Below are positions 17,029 to 25,441 of a DNA stretch of 64,000 nucleotides, piece after piece. The position numbers and the translations under genes were made by a program. Each line of letters starts with the position of its first letter. The stretch's first letter is position 1. The stretch comes from Cytophagales bacterium. GTDB taxonomy: Bacteria; Bacteroidota; Bacteroidia; Cytophagales; Cyclobacteriaceae. The DNA is taken from the NCBI GenBank assembly GCA_017303795.1, contig JAFLBR010000007.1:186001-250000 (forward strand), given 5' to 3'. The notes under the pieces were generated by a model. It was not told the DNA's origin and did no database searches. It saw only the letters and a list, made by a program, of their open reading frames with translations.

Positions 17029-17145
17029 TTAAAATTCAGCAATAAATCTCGCAATAAAGTAGACAGTAAAGCAAACGGCAATCAGTGCCATTAATACTCT
17101 GGGCCTGTTGTAGTAAACTTTTGCAGGGGTCGCTTTTAATTTCAT
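17029..17145 (-). CDS. Tiny single-helix membrane protein, paralogue B
   Basis: 38-codon frame starting ATG at 17145: MKLKATPAKVYYNRPRVLM followed by a helix (ALIAVCFTVYFIARFI) and EF at the end. Same basic-aromatic N-terminus (KVYYNRPR against KGYYERAR) and single helix as the adjacent downstream frame. Together they occupy a 395-bp stretch that would otherwise be non-coding between the anti-sigma gene and the Lys-rich secreted protein. The rest of that stretch, 17146-17249, shows nothing. Confidence 0.5.
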   Translation of the reverse strand: MKLKATPAKVYYNRPRVLMALIAVCFTVYFIARFIAEF

Positions 17146-17249
17146 AACTAACTGATTTTTATGAATTTAATATAAACATACTAAAATAAACTTGAAATAC
17201 AATATCTCGCCCTGGTTGTCGGTAAACGGGCAATAGAAAAGGTTAACTG

Positions 17250-18026
17250 CTAGCCTTTGGTACTGCCCATAACCTGCAAGGTTTGGAGCGAGGGGACTGG
17301 TGATCCGCCACGGGCTTCAATAGTAACCGCAAAAGCATCGGCATGCGATGTAGGTTTCATCTTTATTAAGCCATTTTTCGTATCAAAAATGCCAAGATCA
17401 ACCGGTTTGCCATCAATAAGCGCCCACAACTGAAACTGGTTTTCGGCTGTAAGGGTTTTCAGATTCTGAATGCGTAAGTAAACTTCTTGCGAAGCGCTAC
17501 TCCAGTAAACGGTTGCCTGGGCATTGGGGGCCGAGGCTGTTCCGGCTAATACTATTCTTGCGAACGCAGGGTTATCGATTACTTCAACCTCGTGCTGAAT
17601 TTTTGATAATTCCAGATTTACCGTATTCAGGTTTTGTGCAATCTGCTGATGGCGCGATTCGAGTTCGGCTAATTGTCGTGAAGTTGAATTCCAACGTGTA
17701 TAATAGTTGTAAGCAAGGTATGCGAACCCACACGCCAGAATTACCGAAGCCGCGGCCAGCCATTGCCACAACGTAACGGCTTTAGAAGTTTGAGAAATAC
17801 GTTTTGTATTGGCTGACGTAAGTATTTTGTTTTTTAAATCAGGTTTTGGTTTTACTGCAGCCTCAAACGCGAGTTGTTCAACTGTTTTTTCAATGCGGGT
17901 AAGCTCATCGCGCAAAGCGGAATTGTTTTCCAGTTGTTGCTCCACTTGCTCGCGTTCGCGCACGGTAAGCTCACCCAACACATAGGCTTCCAGAATTCCT
18001 GTCGCTATGTAAGCCTCTACATTCAT
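17250..18026 (-). CDS. Anti-sigma factor, RskA-like
   Basis: 258-residue single-pass membrane protein. The N-terminal cytosolic part (residues 1-75) has the anti-sigma helix pattern EAYVLGELTVREREQVEQQL; one transmembrane helix (LWQWLAAASVILACGFAYL) follows, then a periplasmic coiled coil and a C-terminal RskA domain (VYWSSASQEVYLRIQNL, NQFQLWALIDGKPVDLG). No zinc-binding HxxxCxxC is seen. Its start overlaps the sigma factor stop by four bases, giving a translationally coupled sigma/anti-sigma pair. Confidence 0.85.
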   Translation of the reverse strand: MNVEAYIATGILEAYVLGELTVREREQVEQQLENNSALRDELTRIEKTVEQLAFEAAVKPKPDLKNKILTSANTKRISQTSKAVTLWQWLAAASVILACGFAYLAYNYYTRWNSTSRQLAELESRHQQIAQNLNTVNLELSKIQHEVEVIDNPAFARIVLAGTASAPNAQATVYWSSASQEVYLRIQNLKTLTAENQFQLWALIDGKPVDLGIFDTKNGLIKMKPTSHADAFAVTIEARGGSPVPSLQTLQVMGSTKG

Positions 18027-18562
18027 TCTACTTTTAAAATGGTGCGCAACGTAATCATCGCTAAACGCAACCGTGTTTTTACCGTTCCCAGAGGAATTCC
18101 AAATTCATCGGCCACTTCCGATTGCGTGTAGCCGTTCAGGTAAAGTTGTTCTACAATCAATTTCTGCTCGGGTGGCAATGCCTCTAATACCGGCAACAAC
18201 CCGATTTGCTCTATAGCCATTTCGGTTTGTTCCTGCTTATCAATTGTATTTACGAACTCATGCAGGTCATCGGTTTTCTTAGCGCGGGTAATTTCTTTGG
18301 AGCGGGTTTTATCGATGGCCAGGTTTCGGGTCAGGTTCATCATCCATGTAAACAAACGGCCCTTACTTTCATCGTAGGCATCTATGCGATCCCAGATTTT
18401 TAGAAACGCATCCTGCAAAACTTCTTCAGCCCACTCCTCGCGCTTTACAATGCGAAAAATAATCCCGTAAAGAGCTGCCGAATAATGATCGTATAAATAG
18501 GAAAAGGCCGATTTATCACCGGCCCTTAATTGTTTGATCAGATCGCTTTCCTGGCGGATCAC
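18023..18562 (-). CDS. ECF-type RNA polymerase sigma factor
   Basis: 179 residues with sigma-2 (FSYLYDHYSAALYGIIFRI, then EEVLQDAFLKIWDRID) and sigma-4 (LPPEQKLIVEQLYLNGYTQ, SEVADEFGIPLGTVKTRLR) regions, and no sigma-1 or sigma-3. This is an ECF sigma factor held by the downstream RskA-type anti-sigma. It starts only six bases after the lpdA stop, so it may be transcribed from the lpdA promoter as well as its own. The stimulus is not evident. Confidence 0.9.
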   Translation of the reverse strand: MIRQESDLIKQLRAGDKSAFSYLYDHYSAALYGIIFRIVKREEWAEEVLQDAFLKIWDRIDAYDESKGRLFTWMMNLTRNLAIDKTRSKEITRAKKTDDLHEFVNTIDKQEQTEMAIEQIGLLPVLEALPPEQKLIVEQLYLNGYTQSEVADEFGIPLGTVKTRLRLAMITLRTILKVE

Positions 18563-18568
18563 GAATTT

Positions 18569-19960
18569 TTATAAGTGAATCACTTCGCCATAGGCAGCGG
18601 CAGCCGCTTCCATCACAGCCTCGCTCATGGTTGGATGTGGATGTATCGACTTGATAATTTCGTGGCCGGTGGTTTCAAGATTACGGGCTACCACTACTTC
18701 GGCAATCATCTCGGTTACGTTAGCACCAATAAAGTGTGCGCCTAACCACTCGCCATACTTGGCATCGAAAATTACTTTTACAAAACCATCGGGGGCACCG
18801 GCTGCTTTTGCCTTACCCGATGCCGAGAATGGAAACTTACCTACTTTAACTTCGTAACCGGCTTTCTTGGCGGCTTCTTCGGTATAACCTACCGATGCAA
18901 TTTCAGGACTACAATAGGTACAACCCGGAATGTTGTTGTAGTTGATTGGATGGGGTTTTAATCCTGCAATTGCTTCTACGCAAGTAATACCTTCTGCGGA
19001 AGCCACATGAGCTAACGATGGGCCTTTTACAATATCACCAATAGCATATACACCAGCTACATTGGTTTTGTAGAAATCATCTACTATAACTTTTCCTTTA
19101 TCGGTTTTTACACCAACCTCTTCCAATCCAATGCCTTCAAGGTTGGTAGCCACACCTACTGCCGAAAGTACAACATCAGCTTCGAGTTTAATTTCACCGT
19201 CTTTGGTTTTTACGGTGGCCACACAACCTTTACCGGTTGTATCCACTTTAGTTACCTCTGCACTGGTATGAATGGTGATACCTGACTTCTTGAAAGACTT
19301 CTCCAATTGCTTCGATACCTCTTCATCTTCTACCGGAACAATGCGCGGCATAAACTCTACTATTGTTACCTCTGTACCGATAGTGCTGTAGAAGTAAGCA
19401 AACTCAACCCCTATCGCACCCGAACCCACTACAATTAATTTTTTAGGTTGAGTTGGCAACGACATGGCTTCGCGATAGCCAATAATTTTTTTACCGTCAA
19501 TTTTTAACGCTGGCAATTCGCGCGAGCGTGCACCGGTGGCCAGAATAATATGTTTGGCCTCATGCTCTTCTTTCTTACCATCGGCTGAAGTTACTTCAAC
19601 CTTGCCGCCTTTTTTCAGTTTACCGGTTCCAACAAGCTGTTCGATTTTATTTTTCTTAAACAAAAACTGAATGCCTTTGCTCATACCATTGGCTACATCG
19701 CGACTGCGTTTTACAATCGCATTAAAATCGGCCTTGGCTTCTTTTACTTCAATACCATAATCTTTGGCGTGGTTCAGGTATTCAAAAACCTGCGCACTTT
19801 TTAGTAATGCTTTGGTAGGAATGCAACCCCAGTTTAAACAAATACCACCCAGTTCAGCTTTTTCTACCACACCCACCTTCATACCCAATTGCGAAGCGCG
19901 GATTGCCGCTACATATCCACCCGGACCCGAACCAATTACGATAACATCATATTTTGCCAT
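18569..19960 (-). CDS. lpdA: Dihydrolipoyl dehydrogenase (E3)
   Basis: 463-residue FAD/NAD disulfide oxidoreductase, E3 of pyruvate and 2-oxoglutarate dehydrogenases and the glycine cleavage system. FAD motif VIVIGSGPGGYVAA, redox pair Cys41-Cys46 in GGICLNWGCIPTK, NAD-binding VVGSGAIGVEFAYF, second FAD motif VAGVYAIGDI, and the interface catalytic His-Glu in IHPHPTMSEAVMEA. Full length and intact. Unusual neighbour: the ECF sigma/anti-sigma pair follows after six bases. Confidence 0.93.
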   Translation of the reverse strand: MAKYDVIVIGSGPGGYVAAIRASQLGMKVGVVEKAELGGICLNWGCIPTKALLKSAQVFEYLNHAKDYGIEVKEAKADFNAIVKRSRDVANGMSKGIQFLFKKNKIEQLVGTGKLKKGGKVEVTSADGKKEEHEAKHIILATGARSRELPALKIDGKKIIGYREAMSLPTQPKKLIVVGSGAIGVEFAYFYSTIGTEVTIVEFMPRIVPVEDEEVSKQLEKSFKKSGITIHTSAEVTKVDTTGKGCVATVKTKDGEIKLEADVVLSAVGVATNLEGIGLEEVGVKTDKGKVIVDDFYKTNVAGVYAIGDIVKGPSLAHVASAEGITCVEAIAGLKPHPINYNNIPGCTYCSPEIASVGYTEEAAKKAGYEVKVGKFPFSASGKAKAAGAPDGFVKVIFDAKYGEWLGAHFIGANVTEMIAEVVVARNLETTGHEIIKSIHPHPTMSEAVMEAAAAAYGEVIHL

Positions 19961-20083
19961 ACATGCAGGATTTAAAGTCTTTAAAATGCGGTCAAAGATA
20001 CATTGCCGGGCGTTCTTTCAAAAGGTTGATTAAACGGGGTTGGTTTTTAAATTGTGGGATTAAATTGGCAATTTTGAGGCACT

Positions 20084-20284
20084 GTGGTTTTAAAAAGAAC
20101 ATATTTGGTTAGCGTCTCCAATGAGAAATTGGCTGTTCAATCGGATCCAAAAACTTTTGAGCGAATAATGGAGGCTTTGGAAAATATCTCATTATACAAT
20201 AACATGATTTCGAACAATCAACTCGAAGTTCTTAACCTTGATCAAGCTAAAAAGTATTACAAAAAATTAAAGAAACGTATTTAA
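20084..20284 (+). CDS. Small hypothetical protein
   Basis: 66-residue frame with a GTG start at 20084, ending four bases before fabG. The first part is beta-like (LKRTYLVSVSNEKLAV), the rest helical and basic, ending YYKKLKKRI. The size and composition recall small antitoxin-like or regulatory proteins, but no motif is recognised. The start is uncertain. Proximity to fabG suggests co-transcription. Confidence 0.4.
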   Translation: MVLKRTYLVSVSNEKLAVQSDPKTFERIMEALENISLYNNMISNNQLEVLNLDQAKKYYKKLKKRI

Positions 20285-20288
20285 TTGT

Positions 20289-21035
20289 ATGACACTACTT
20301 AAAGGAAAAACCGCGCTCGTTACCGGAGCCTCAAAAGGAATAGGAAGATCAATTGCATTAAAATATGCCGAGCAAGGGGCCAACGTGGCCTTCACCTATT
20401 TATCAAGTGTAGAGCAAGGACAGGCGCTGGAAGCGGAACTTGCAGCCAAAGGCATTAAGGCAAAAGGCTATCGTTCCGATGCTTCGGATTTTGCCCAAGC
20501 TGAAAAACTGATTAATGATGTAGTGGCTGAATTTGGCACGCTCGATATTCTGATCAACAATGCCGGTATTACGCAAGACACTTTATTATTGCGTATGAGC
20601 GAAGCGCAATGGGATAAAGTAATTAATGTAAACCTGAAATCATGCTTCAACACGGTAAAGGCTGCCACCAAACCGATGATGAAACAAAAAGGTGGCTCCA
20701 TTATTAATATGACTTCGGTTGTAGGCTTAAAAGGTAATGCCGGCCAGGCAAACTATGCCGCATCTAAAGCGGGTATAATTGGTTTCACAAAATCAGTTGC
20801 TTTGGAGTTAGGCTCGCGTGGTATTCGTTCCAATGCCGTTGCTCCTGGTTTTATTGAAACCGAAATGACTGCCGTACTGGATCCGAAAACTGTACAAAGC
20901 TGGCGCGATGCAATTCCGTTAAAACGTGGAGGCAAACCCGAAGATGTTGCCGATGCATGCGTGTTCTTAGGTTCTGATCTTTCCACTTACATTACCGGTC
21001 AGGTAATTCAGGTTGATGGTGGAATGCTGACCTAA
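20289..21035 (+). CDS. fabG: 3-oxoacyl-[acyl-carrier-protein] reductase
   Basis: 248-residue short-chain dehydrogenase; reduces beta-ketoacyl-ACP with NADPH in fatty acid elongation. Rossmann motif VTGASKGIG, NNAG, catalytic Ser in TSVVGLKGN, Tyr156 and Lys160 in NYAASKAG, and the C-terminal ITGQVIQVDGGM. All fit FabG rather than a general SDR. Followed by an intrinsic terminator. Confidence 0.88.
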   Translation: MTLLKGKTALVTGASKGIGRSIALKYAEQGANVAFTYLSSVEQGQALEAELAAKGIKAKGYRSDASDFAQAEKLINDVVAEFGTLDILINNAGITQDTLLLRMSEAQWDKVINVNLKSCFNTVKAATKPMMKQKGGSIINMTSVVGLKGNAGQANYAASKAGIIGFTKSVALELGSRGIRSNAVAPGFIETEMTAVLDPKTVQSWRDAIPLKRGGKPEDVADACVFLGSDLSTYITGQVIQVDGGMLT

Positions 21036-21062
21036 GTTTTTTCGATCTTCTTTATGTTAGTA

Positions 21063-21089
21063 AGTCTGCCGCACCGGCAGACTTTTTTT
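21063..21089 (+). terminator. Intrinsic terminator after fabG
   Basis: Nine-base-pair stem AGTCTGCCG/CGGCAGACT with a three-base loop followed by seven T residues. It lies 28 bp after the fabG stop. Confidence 0.85.
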
Positions 21090-21198
21090 ATCCGTACTGG
21101 TACGTACACACTTATACCCTTGAACTTGTATTGCAGGTGTTTGAAGTTGCAGACAACTTTAGGTTTAAAATTTTCATTAAACCTTAATCTCAAAACGC

Positions 21199-22842
21199 AT
21201 GAAGAATACGCTTCTGGTCTTTCTGATAGTATTTCTGGCTGGCACAACTCCAGTGCTGGCCCAACAACTAGATCTTGAAAAGACTTACAAAATCTCACGC
21301 GCATCTAAACGTGGCTTTTTAGCCGGTCTCGATTATGATAAAGATGCGAAGACCTACACGCTTACTTATTTCACAGACCAAAAAAAGAATGTATTTAAAT
21401 ACGAACAATACGTGTTCGACAATGACTTTAATCTGGTGAAAGAAGAGGAACTCACCGAAGAGGCTGAGAAGATGAAAAAGAAATTTAAATGGTTCAGGTT
21501 TAAGGGTGAAGAATATACGGTGATGGGGAATACGGTAGAAAATAATATGATGGGAACCCTTGTACTTCGTAAAAAGAAGATCACCTATAAATATCAATTT
21601 CTGTTAGGCGGGTATCAACGCAAGGTAGCTATACTTGATAAAGTAAAACCTAAAACAGAAGATGGTAACAAATTAACAGGCATTACCCATGCTGAAGATG
21701 ATATGACAGGTGATTTGTTCATTCTCGCATCTGTGAAAGCAAAGATTGGCGTAAATCCAGGTGATGATGTGGGCGCAATACGCCTGGTGAAATTTGACTC
21801 AGATCTTAACATGGTGAAAAGCACTGACTTTGAATTTCCAAATTTTCAAACGTTAGCATTTGTAAGAACTATTGAAAGAGAAAACCCAGATGATCCGGAG
21901 AGCCCCGGTGTGGCCGGATTGGTTTTCATTTTCGCCCCATCTAATGCTATGGGAAAGAAAAATGCTGATCCTGACAAGAATAACTACACTTACATCCGGG
22001 TAGATGATCAAGCTAACATTGTTGAACGCTTTAACTTTAATAGCCCGGCCAGCTATTGGAATATCCAGGAAATGATTTCCTCTGGTAACGACTTTTATTT
22101 TTATGGTCCTGCCATGGCGGGTCGCGATAAGTATTTTAACGAAGGTGCGGGATCACGCATTGGAGGTGGAGAAGTAAAATACAAAGCCGTTCAACTCATG
22201 AAAGTGTCGGGAGGCAAAATGGTTTATCTTACTGAAACCAATCTTGAAGAATTTAAAGCCAAACAACAATTTCCTCCCAGTCAACGAAAAACACCAGACT
22301 ATACTGGTCGGGAATTTGGTATTCGTTCCTACAACTTTGCCTCTAATGGTGATTTGATCATTCTAGGTCAGAATTACGATAAAACCAAAGAGGGCATCAT
22401 CACCAAGTTTGAAGATGTACTTGGCTTTCACTTTGATACAAATGGAAAACTGAAAGCACAATATGGATTAGATACAAAAGAAAATGGTGTAGCCGTTGAC
22501 TATAGTTACTTACAGGGAGTGGGTTACTACACAGTAACAAAAATTACCAGTGTGTATGCTTGCCCACAAACTATCATTGAAGGAAGTGACGGAGATTTAT
22601 ACTGGGTACTTCAGGAAATTAAAGGCAAAGGCAATGATAAACTTTTAACCTACCCTCGTATTGGGAAAGTAAACATGAAAAATAGTACGGTCACAGATTT
22701 GAAGACCTTTGGTAAAGGTGAAGGATTTTACCTTGACCCTAAATATCCGTTTCTGGAAACAGATAAAAGTGAGACCCTTGTCTTCTTTGGGGCTGACAAA
22801 GCCGGTAAAGAACTTTGGTTTGCCCGTGTAAAATTGAAATAA
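21199..22842 (+). CDS. Large secreted protein of unknown function
   Basis: 547 residues with a Sec signal peptide (MKNTLLVFLIVFLAG, cleavage near VLAQ). The mature protein is beta-rich with alternating charged segments and recurring blocks such as NGDLIILGQNYD and GDLYWVLQEIKG, suggesting a propeller-like fold, but I cannot assign a family. It appears monocistronic, with a good intrinsic terminator downstream. Similar proteins are common in Cytophagales without known function. Confidence 0.75.
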   Translation: MKNTLLVFLIVFLAGTTPVLAQQLDLEKTYKISRASKRGFLAGLDYDKDAKTYTLTYFTDQKKNVFKYEQYVFDNDFNLVKEEELTEEAEKMKKKFKWFRFKGEEYTVMGNTVENNMMGTLVLRKKKITYKYQFLLGGYQRKVAILDKVKPKTEDGNKLTGITHAEDDMTGDLFILASVKAKIGVNPGDDVGAIRLVKFDSDLNMVKSTDFEFPNFQTLAFVRTIERENPDDPESPGVAGLVFIFAPSNAMGKKNADPDKNNYTYIRVDDQANIVERFNFNSPASYWNIQEMISSGNDFYFYGPAMAGRDKYFNEGAGSRIGGGEVKYKAVQLMKVSGGKMVYLTETNLEEFKAKQQFPPSQRKTPDYTGREFGIRSYNFASNGDLIILGQNYDKTKEGIITKFEDVLGFHFDTNGKLKAQYGLDTKENGVAVDYSYLQGVGYYTVTKITSVYACPQTIIEGSDGDLYWVLQEIKGKGNDKLLTYPRIGKVNMKNSTVTDLKTFGKGEGFYLDPKYPFLETDKSETLVFFGADKAGKELWFARVKLK

Positions 22843-22864
22843 ACATTGATTGATAGACTACTGT

Positions 22865-22899
22865 GAAGTGTGGGAGTAATCTCACACTTCATTTTTTTT
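22865..22899 (+). terminator. Intrinsic terminator
   Basis: Eight-base-pair stem GAAGTGTG/CACACTTC with a ten-base loop followed by a run of T, 22 bp after the stop of the secreted-protein gene. Confidence 0.8.
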
Positions 22900-22955
22900 A
22901 TAGGCATAACTAACACCCGTCAGTAAAAAAATTTTAACACTTTTTTTGAAATAGG

Positions 22956-22987
22956 TTTGGAAACTCTACCAAACCACTATACGTTTG
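22956..22987 (+). promoter_or_regulatory. Bacteroidota-type promoter of the methionine operon
   Basis: TTTG (22956-22959) and TACGTTTG (22980-22987) are separated by 20 bp and match the -33/-7 consensus TTTG-N19/20-TAnnTTTG exactly. Transcription should start near 22993, about 27 bases before the riboswitch P1 helix. Confidence 0.75.
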
Positions 22988-23019
22988 TGGCATCATAGTC
23001 GGTGAGGCAATAGCTAAAA

Positions 23020-23146
23020 CCGATTTATAAAGAAGCGTGGAGAGCACAGGCTCTGAGAAACGCTAGCAACCTTCGCCCAAGTAAAATTGGAAAGAAACGG
23101 TGCTAAATCCTGCTCCCGGCAAGGTGCCGAGAGAACTATAAACCGG
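23020..23146 (+). promoter_or_regulatory. SAM-I (S-box) riboswitch aptamer
   Basis: The core matches the S-box layout. P1 pairs CCGATTTATA (23020-23029) with TATAAACCGG (23137-23146), one mismatch. P2 pairs GCGT/ACGC and AGAGC/GCTCT (23041-23054). The conserved GCAACC and GGTGCTAAATCCTGC strands are present. P4 is CGGCA-AGG-TGCCG (23117-23129). The P2 loop CAGG (23047-23050) can pair with CCTG (23109-23112), the known S-box pseudoknot. Downstream genes metY, metX and hom are the expected regulon. No intrinsic terminator follows P1; instead a small ORF starts ten bases later, so the mode of output is unclear. Confidence 0.88.
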
Positions 23147-23155
23147 TAAAGTAAA

Positions 23156-23302
23156 ATGAGAACACAACTTTCCAACCTCAAAAGCCGATCAGGTTATCAA
23201 AGCCTGAAAAACTCAATCCAGGATTTATTTAATCACATTCATTTCGCTCTTGCGCAAATGTGCAATCCTATTCCACAGGGTTGTATGTGTTGTTGCTGTT
23301 GA
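23156..23302 (+). CDS. Cysteine-rich leader peptide between SAM riboswitch and met genes
   Basis: 48-codon frame starting ATG ten bases after the riboswitch P1 helix. The first 35 residues are ordinary and polar; the end is MCNPIPQGCMCCCC, six cysteines in the last 13 residues, four of them consecutive before the TGA stop. A run of codons for one amino acid in a leader ahead of its biosynthetic genes is the mark of a ribosome-stalling attenuator, and metY uses sulfide or cysteine metabolism directly. Not previously known to me in this form. Alternative: a functional small metal- or thiol-binding protein. Coding is supported by position and composition only. Confidence 0.6.
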   Translation: MRTQLSNLKSRSGYQSLKNSIQDLFNHIHFALAQMCNPIPQGCMCCCC

Positions 23303-23339
23303 TTGTTGTCGTTAGTAAGCGAAGCGCTTCCGGCAACAA
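23303..23339 (+). promoter_or_regulatory. Long hairpin directly after the Cys-leader stop, possible attenuator
   Basis: TTGTTGTCG (23303-23311) pairs with CGGCAACAA (23331-23339), one G-U, enclosing a second stem AAGCG/CGCTT. The Cys codons themselves contain TTGTTGCT (23290-23297), which can pair with the same GGCAACAA arm. The two folds exclude each other, and a ribosome on the Cys codons would decide between them. There is no T-run, so it is not a simple terminator. Two further competing hairpins follow at 23354-23381 (CTGCC/GGCAG or GTGAC/GTCAC). Confidence 0.5.
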
Positions 23340-23436
23340 GCTAACCTAAGACCCTGCCAGGTGACAGGCAGTATTGGTCACGGTTATGTTCCATTCCATT
23401 TTTAAAATCAACATTCACAACAAAACATTTTTAACC

Positions 23437-23871
23437 ATGTCTAATCTTAGATTTTCTATAAACTCAAAAAGCGAAACACCCGCACGTACTGAAATTGAAA
23501 CGCGTGGCTTCAAACTCATTGTAGATGAACCTGCCGAATTAGGTGGCACCAATCAGGCACCCAATCCGGTTGAGTACATTCTTGCCGGTTATGCCGGATG
23601 TATTAATGTAGTGGCACACATTACAGCCAAAGAACTGAACATCGATTTGAAAGATCTTCAGATTTCTATTGAAGGTGATTTGAATCCGGCAAGGTTGTTT
23701 GGCACTTCTTTTACGGAACGTGCTGGTTATCAAAATCTGAATGTGTCGCTAAAAACAAAAAGTACTATCGATGAAACGTTAAAAACGAAATGGTTGCAGG
23801 AGATTGAAAACCGGTGCCCGGTAAACGATAACCTTCGCAATGTTACACCCATTAATTTTTCATTGAATTAA
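23437..23871 (+). CDS. OsmC family peroxiredoxin-like protein
   Basis: 144-residue OsmC/Ohr-fold protein. The two conserved cysteines of the family are in GYAGCINVVAH and ENRCPVND, consistent with a thiol-dependent peroxidase or related redox role. ATG 23437 is used; the open frame from 23374 lies in the regulatory leader and lacks similarity. First full gene behind the SAM riboswitch and Cys leader, so it is expected to be induced when SAM (and perhaps cysteine) is low. OsmC proteins are often found with sulfur-assimilation genes in Bacteroidota. Confidence 0.8.
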   Translation: MSNLRFSINSKSETPARTEIETRGFKLIVDEPAELGGTNQAPNPVEYILAGYAGCINVVAHITAKELNIDLKDLQISIEGDLNPARLFGTSFTERAGYQNLNVSLKTKSTIDETLKTKWLQEIENRCPVNDNLRNVTPINFSLN

Positions 23872-23876
23872 TAAAG

Positions 23877-23959
23877 ATGGTCTGTGAGGGCACAGACCAT
23901 GAGAAAAAGAAAAAAAGAAAAATAAATCAAAAAACAAGCGGTCTTTTCGCGCAGACCGC
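23877..23959 (+). promoter_or_regulatory. Two hairpins between osmC-like gene and metY
   Basis: The first stem is a perfect 10 bp, ATGGTCTGTG/CACAGACCAT (23877-23900). The second is GCGGTCT/AGACCGC (23938-23959). Both carry GGTCT and AGACC arms that could cross-pair. Neither is followed by a T-run, and a purine-rich A/G stretch lies between. They may stabilise or partially terminate the osmC message. Confidence 0.5.
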
Positions 23960-23984
23960 ATCAAAAAAAATTAAAAAACTTTAA

Positions 23985-25319
<1,335 letters not shown>

Positions 25320-25320
25320 G

Positions 25321-25412
25321 CCTCACCCCTGGCCCCTCTCCACAGGAGAGGGGAAAGTAAAACTGAAGTATTAGTTAGGCACAATCTAAAAGTCCCTCTC
25401 CTAATGGAGAAG
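25321..25412. repeat. Dispersed palindromic repeat, copy 2, inside the met operon
   Basis: CCTCACCCC at 25321 is followed by a perfect nine-base-pair hairpin CCCCTCTCC-ACA-GGAGAGGGG (25333-25353), then by an imperfect one around CTCTCC-taat-GGAGA (about 25396-25411). The modules match the element at 11817-11925. It occupies the metY-metX gap (122 bp). There is no T-run after the perfect hairpin, so it may reduce but not end transcription into metX. Confidence 0.65.
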
Positions 25413-25441
25413 GATTTAGTGTGAAGCAAGAAAAGCGAGGA

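Noticed and set aside
23374-23436. N-terminal extension of the OsmC-like protein
   Set aside because: It overlaps the regulatory leader, begins with TTG and lacks similarity to OsmC; ATG 23437 gives the normal family start.
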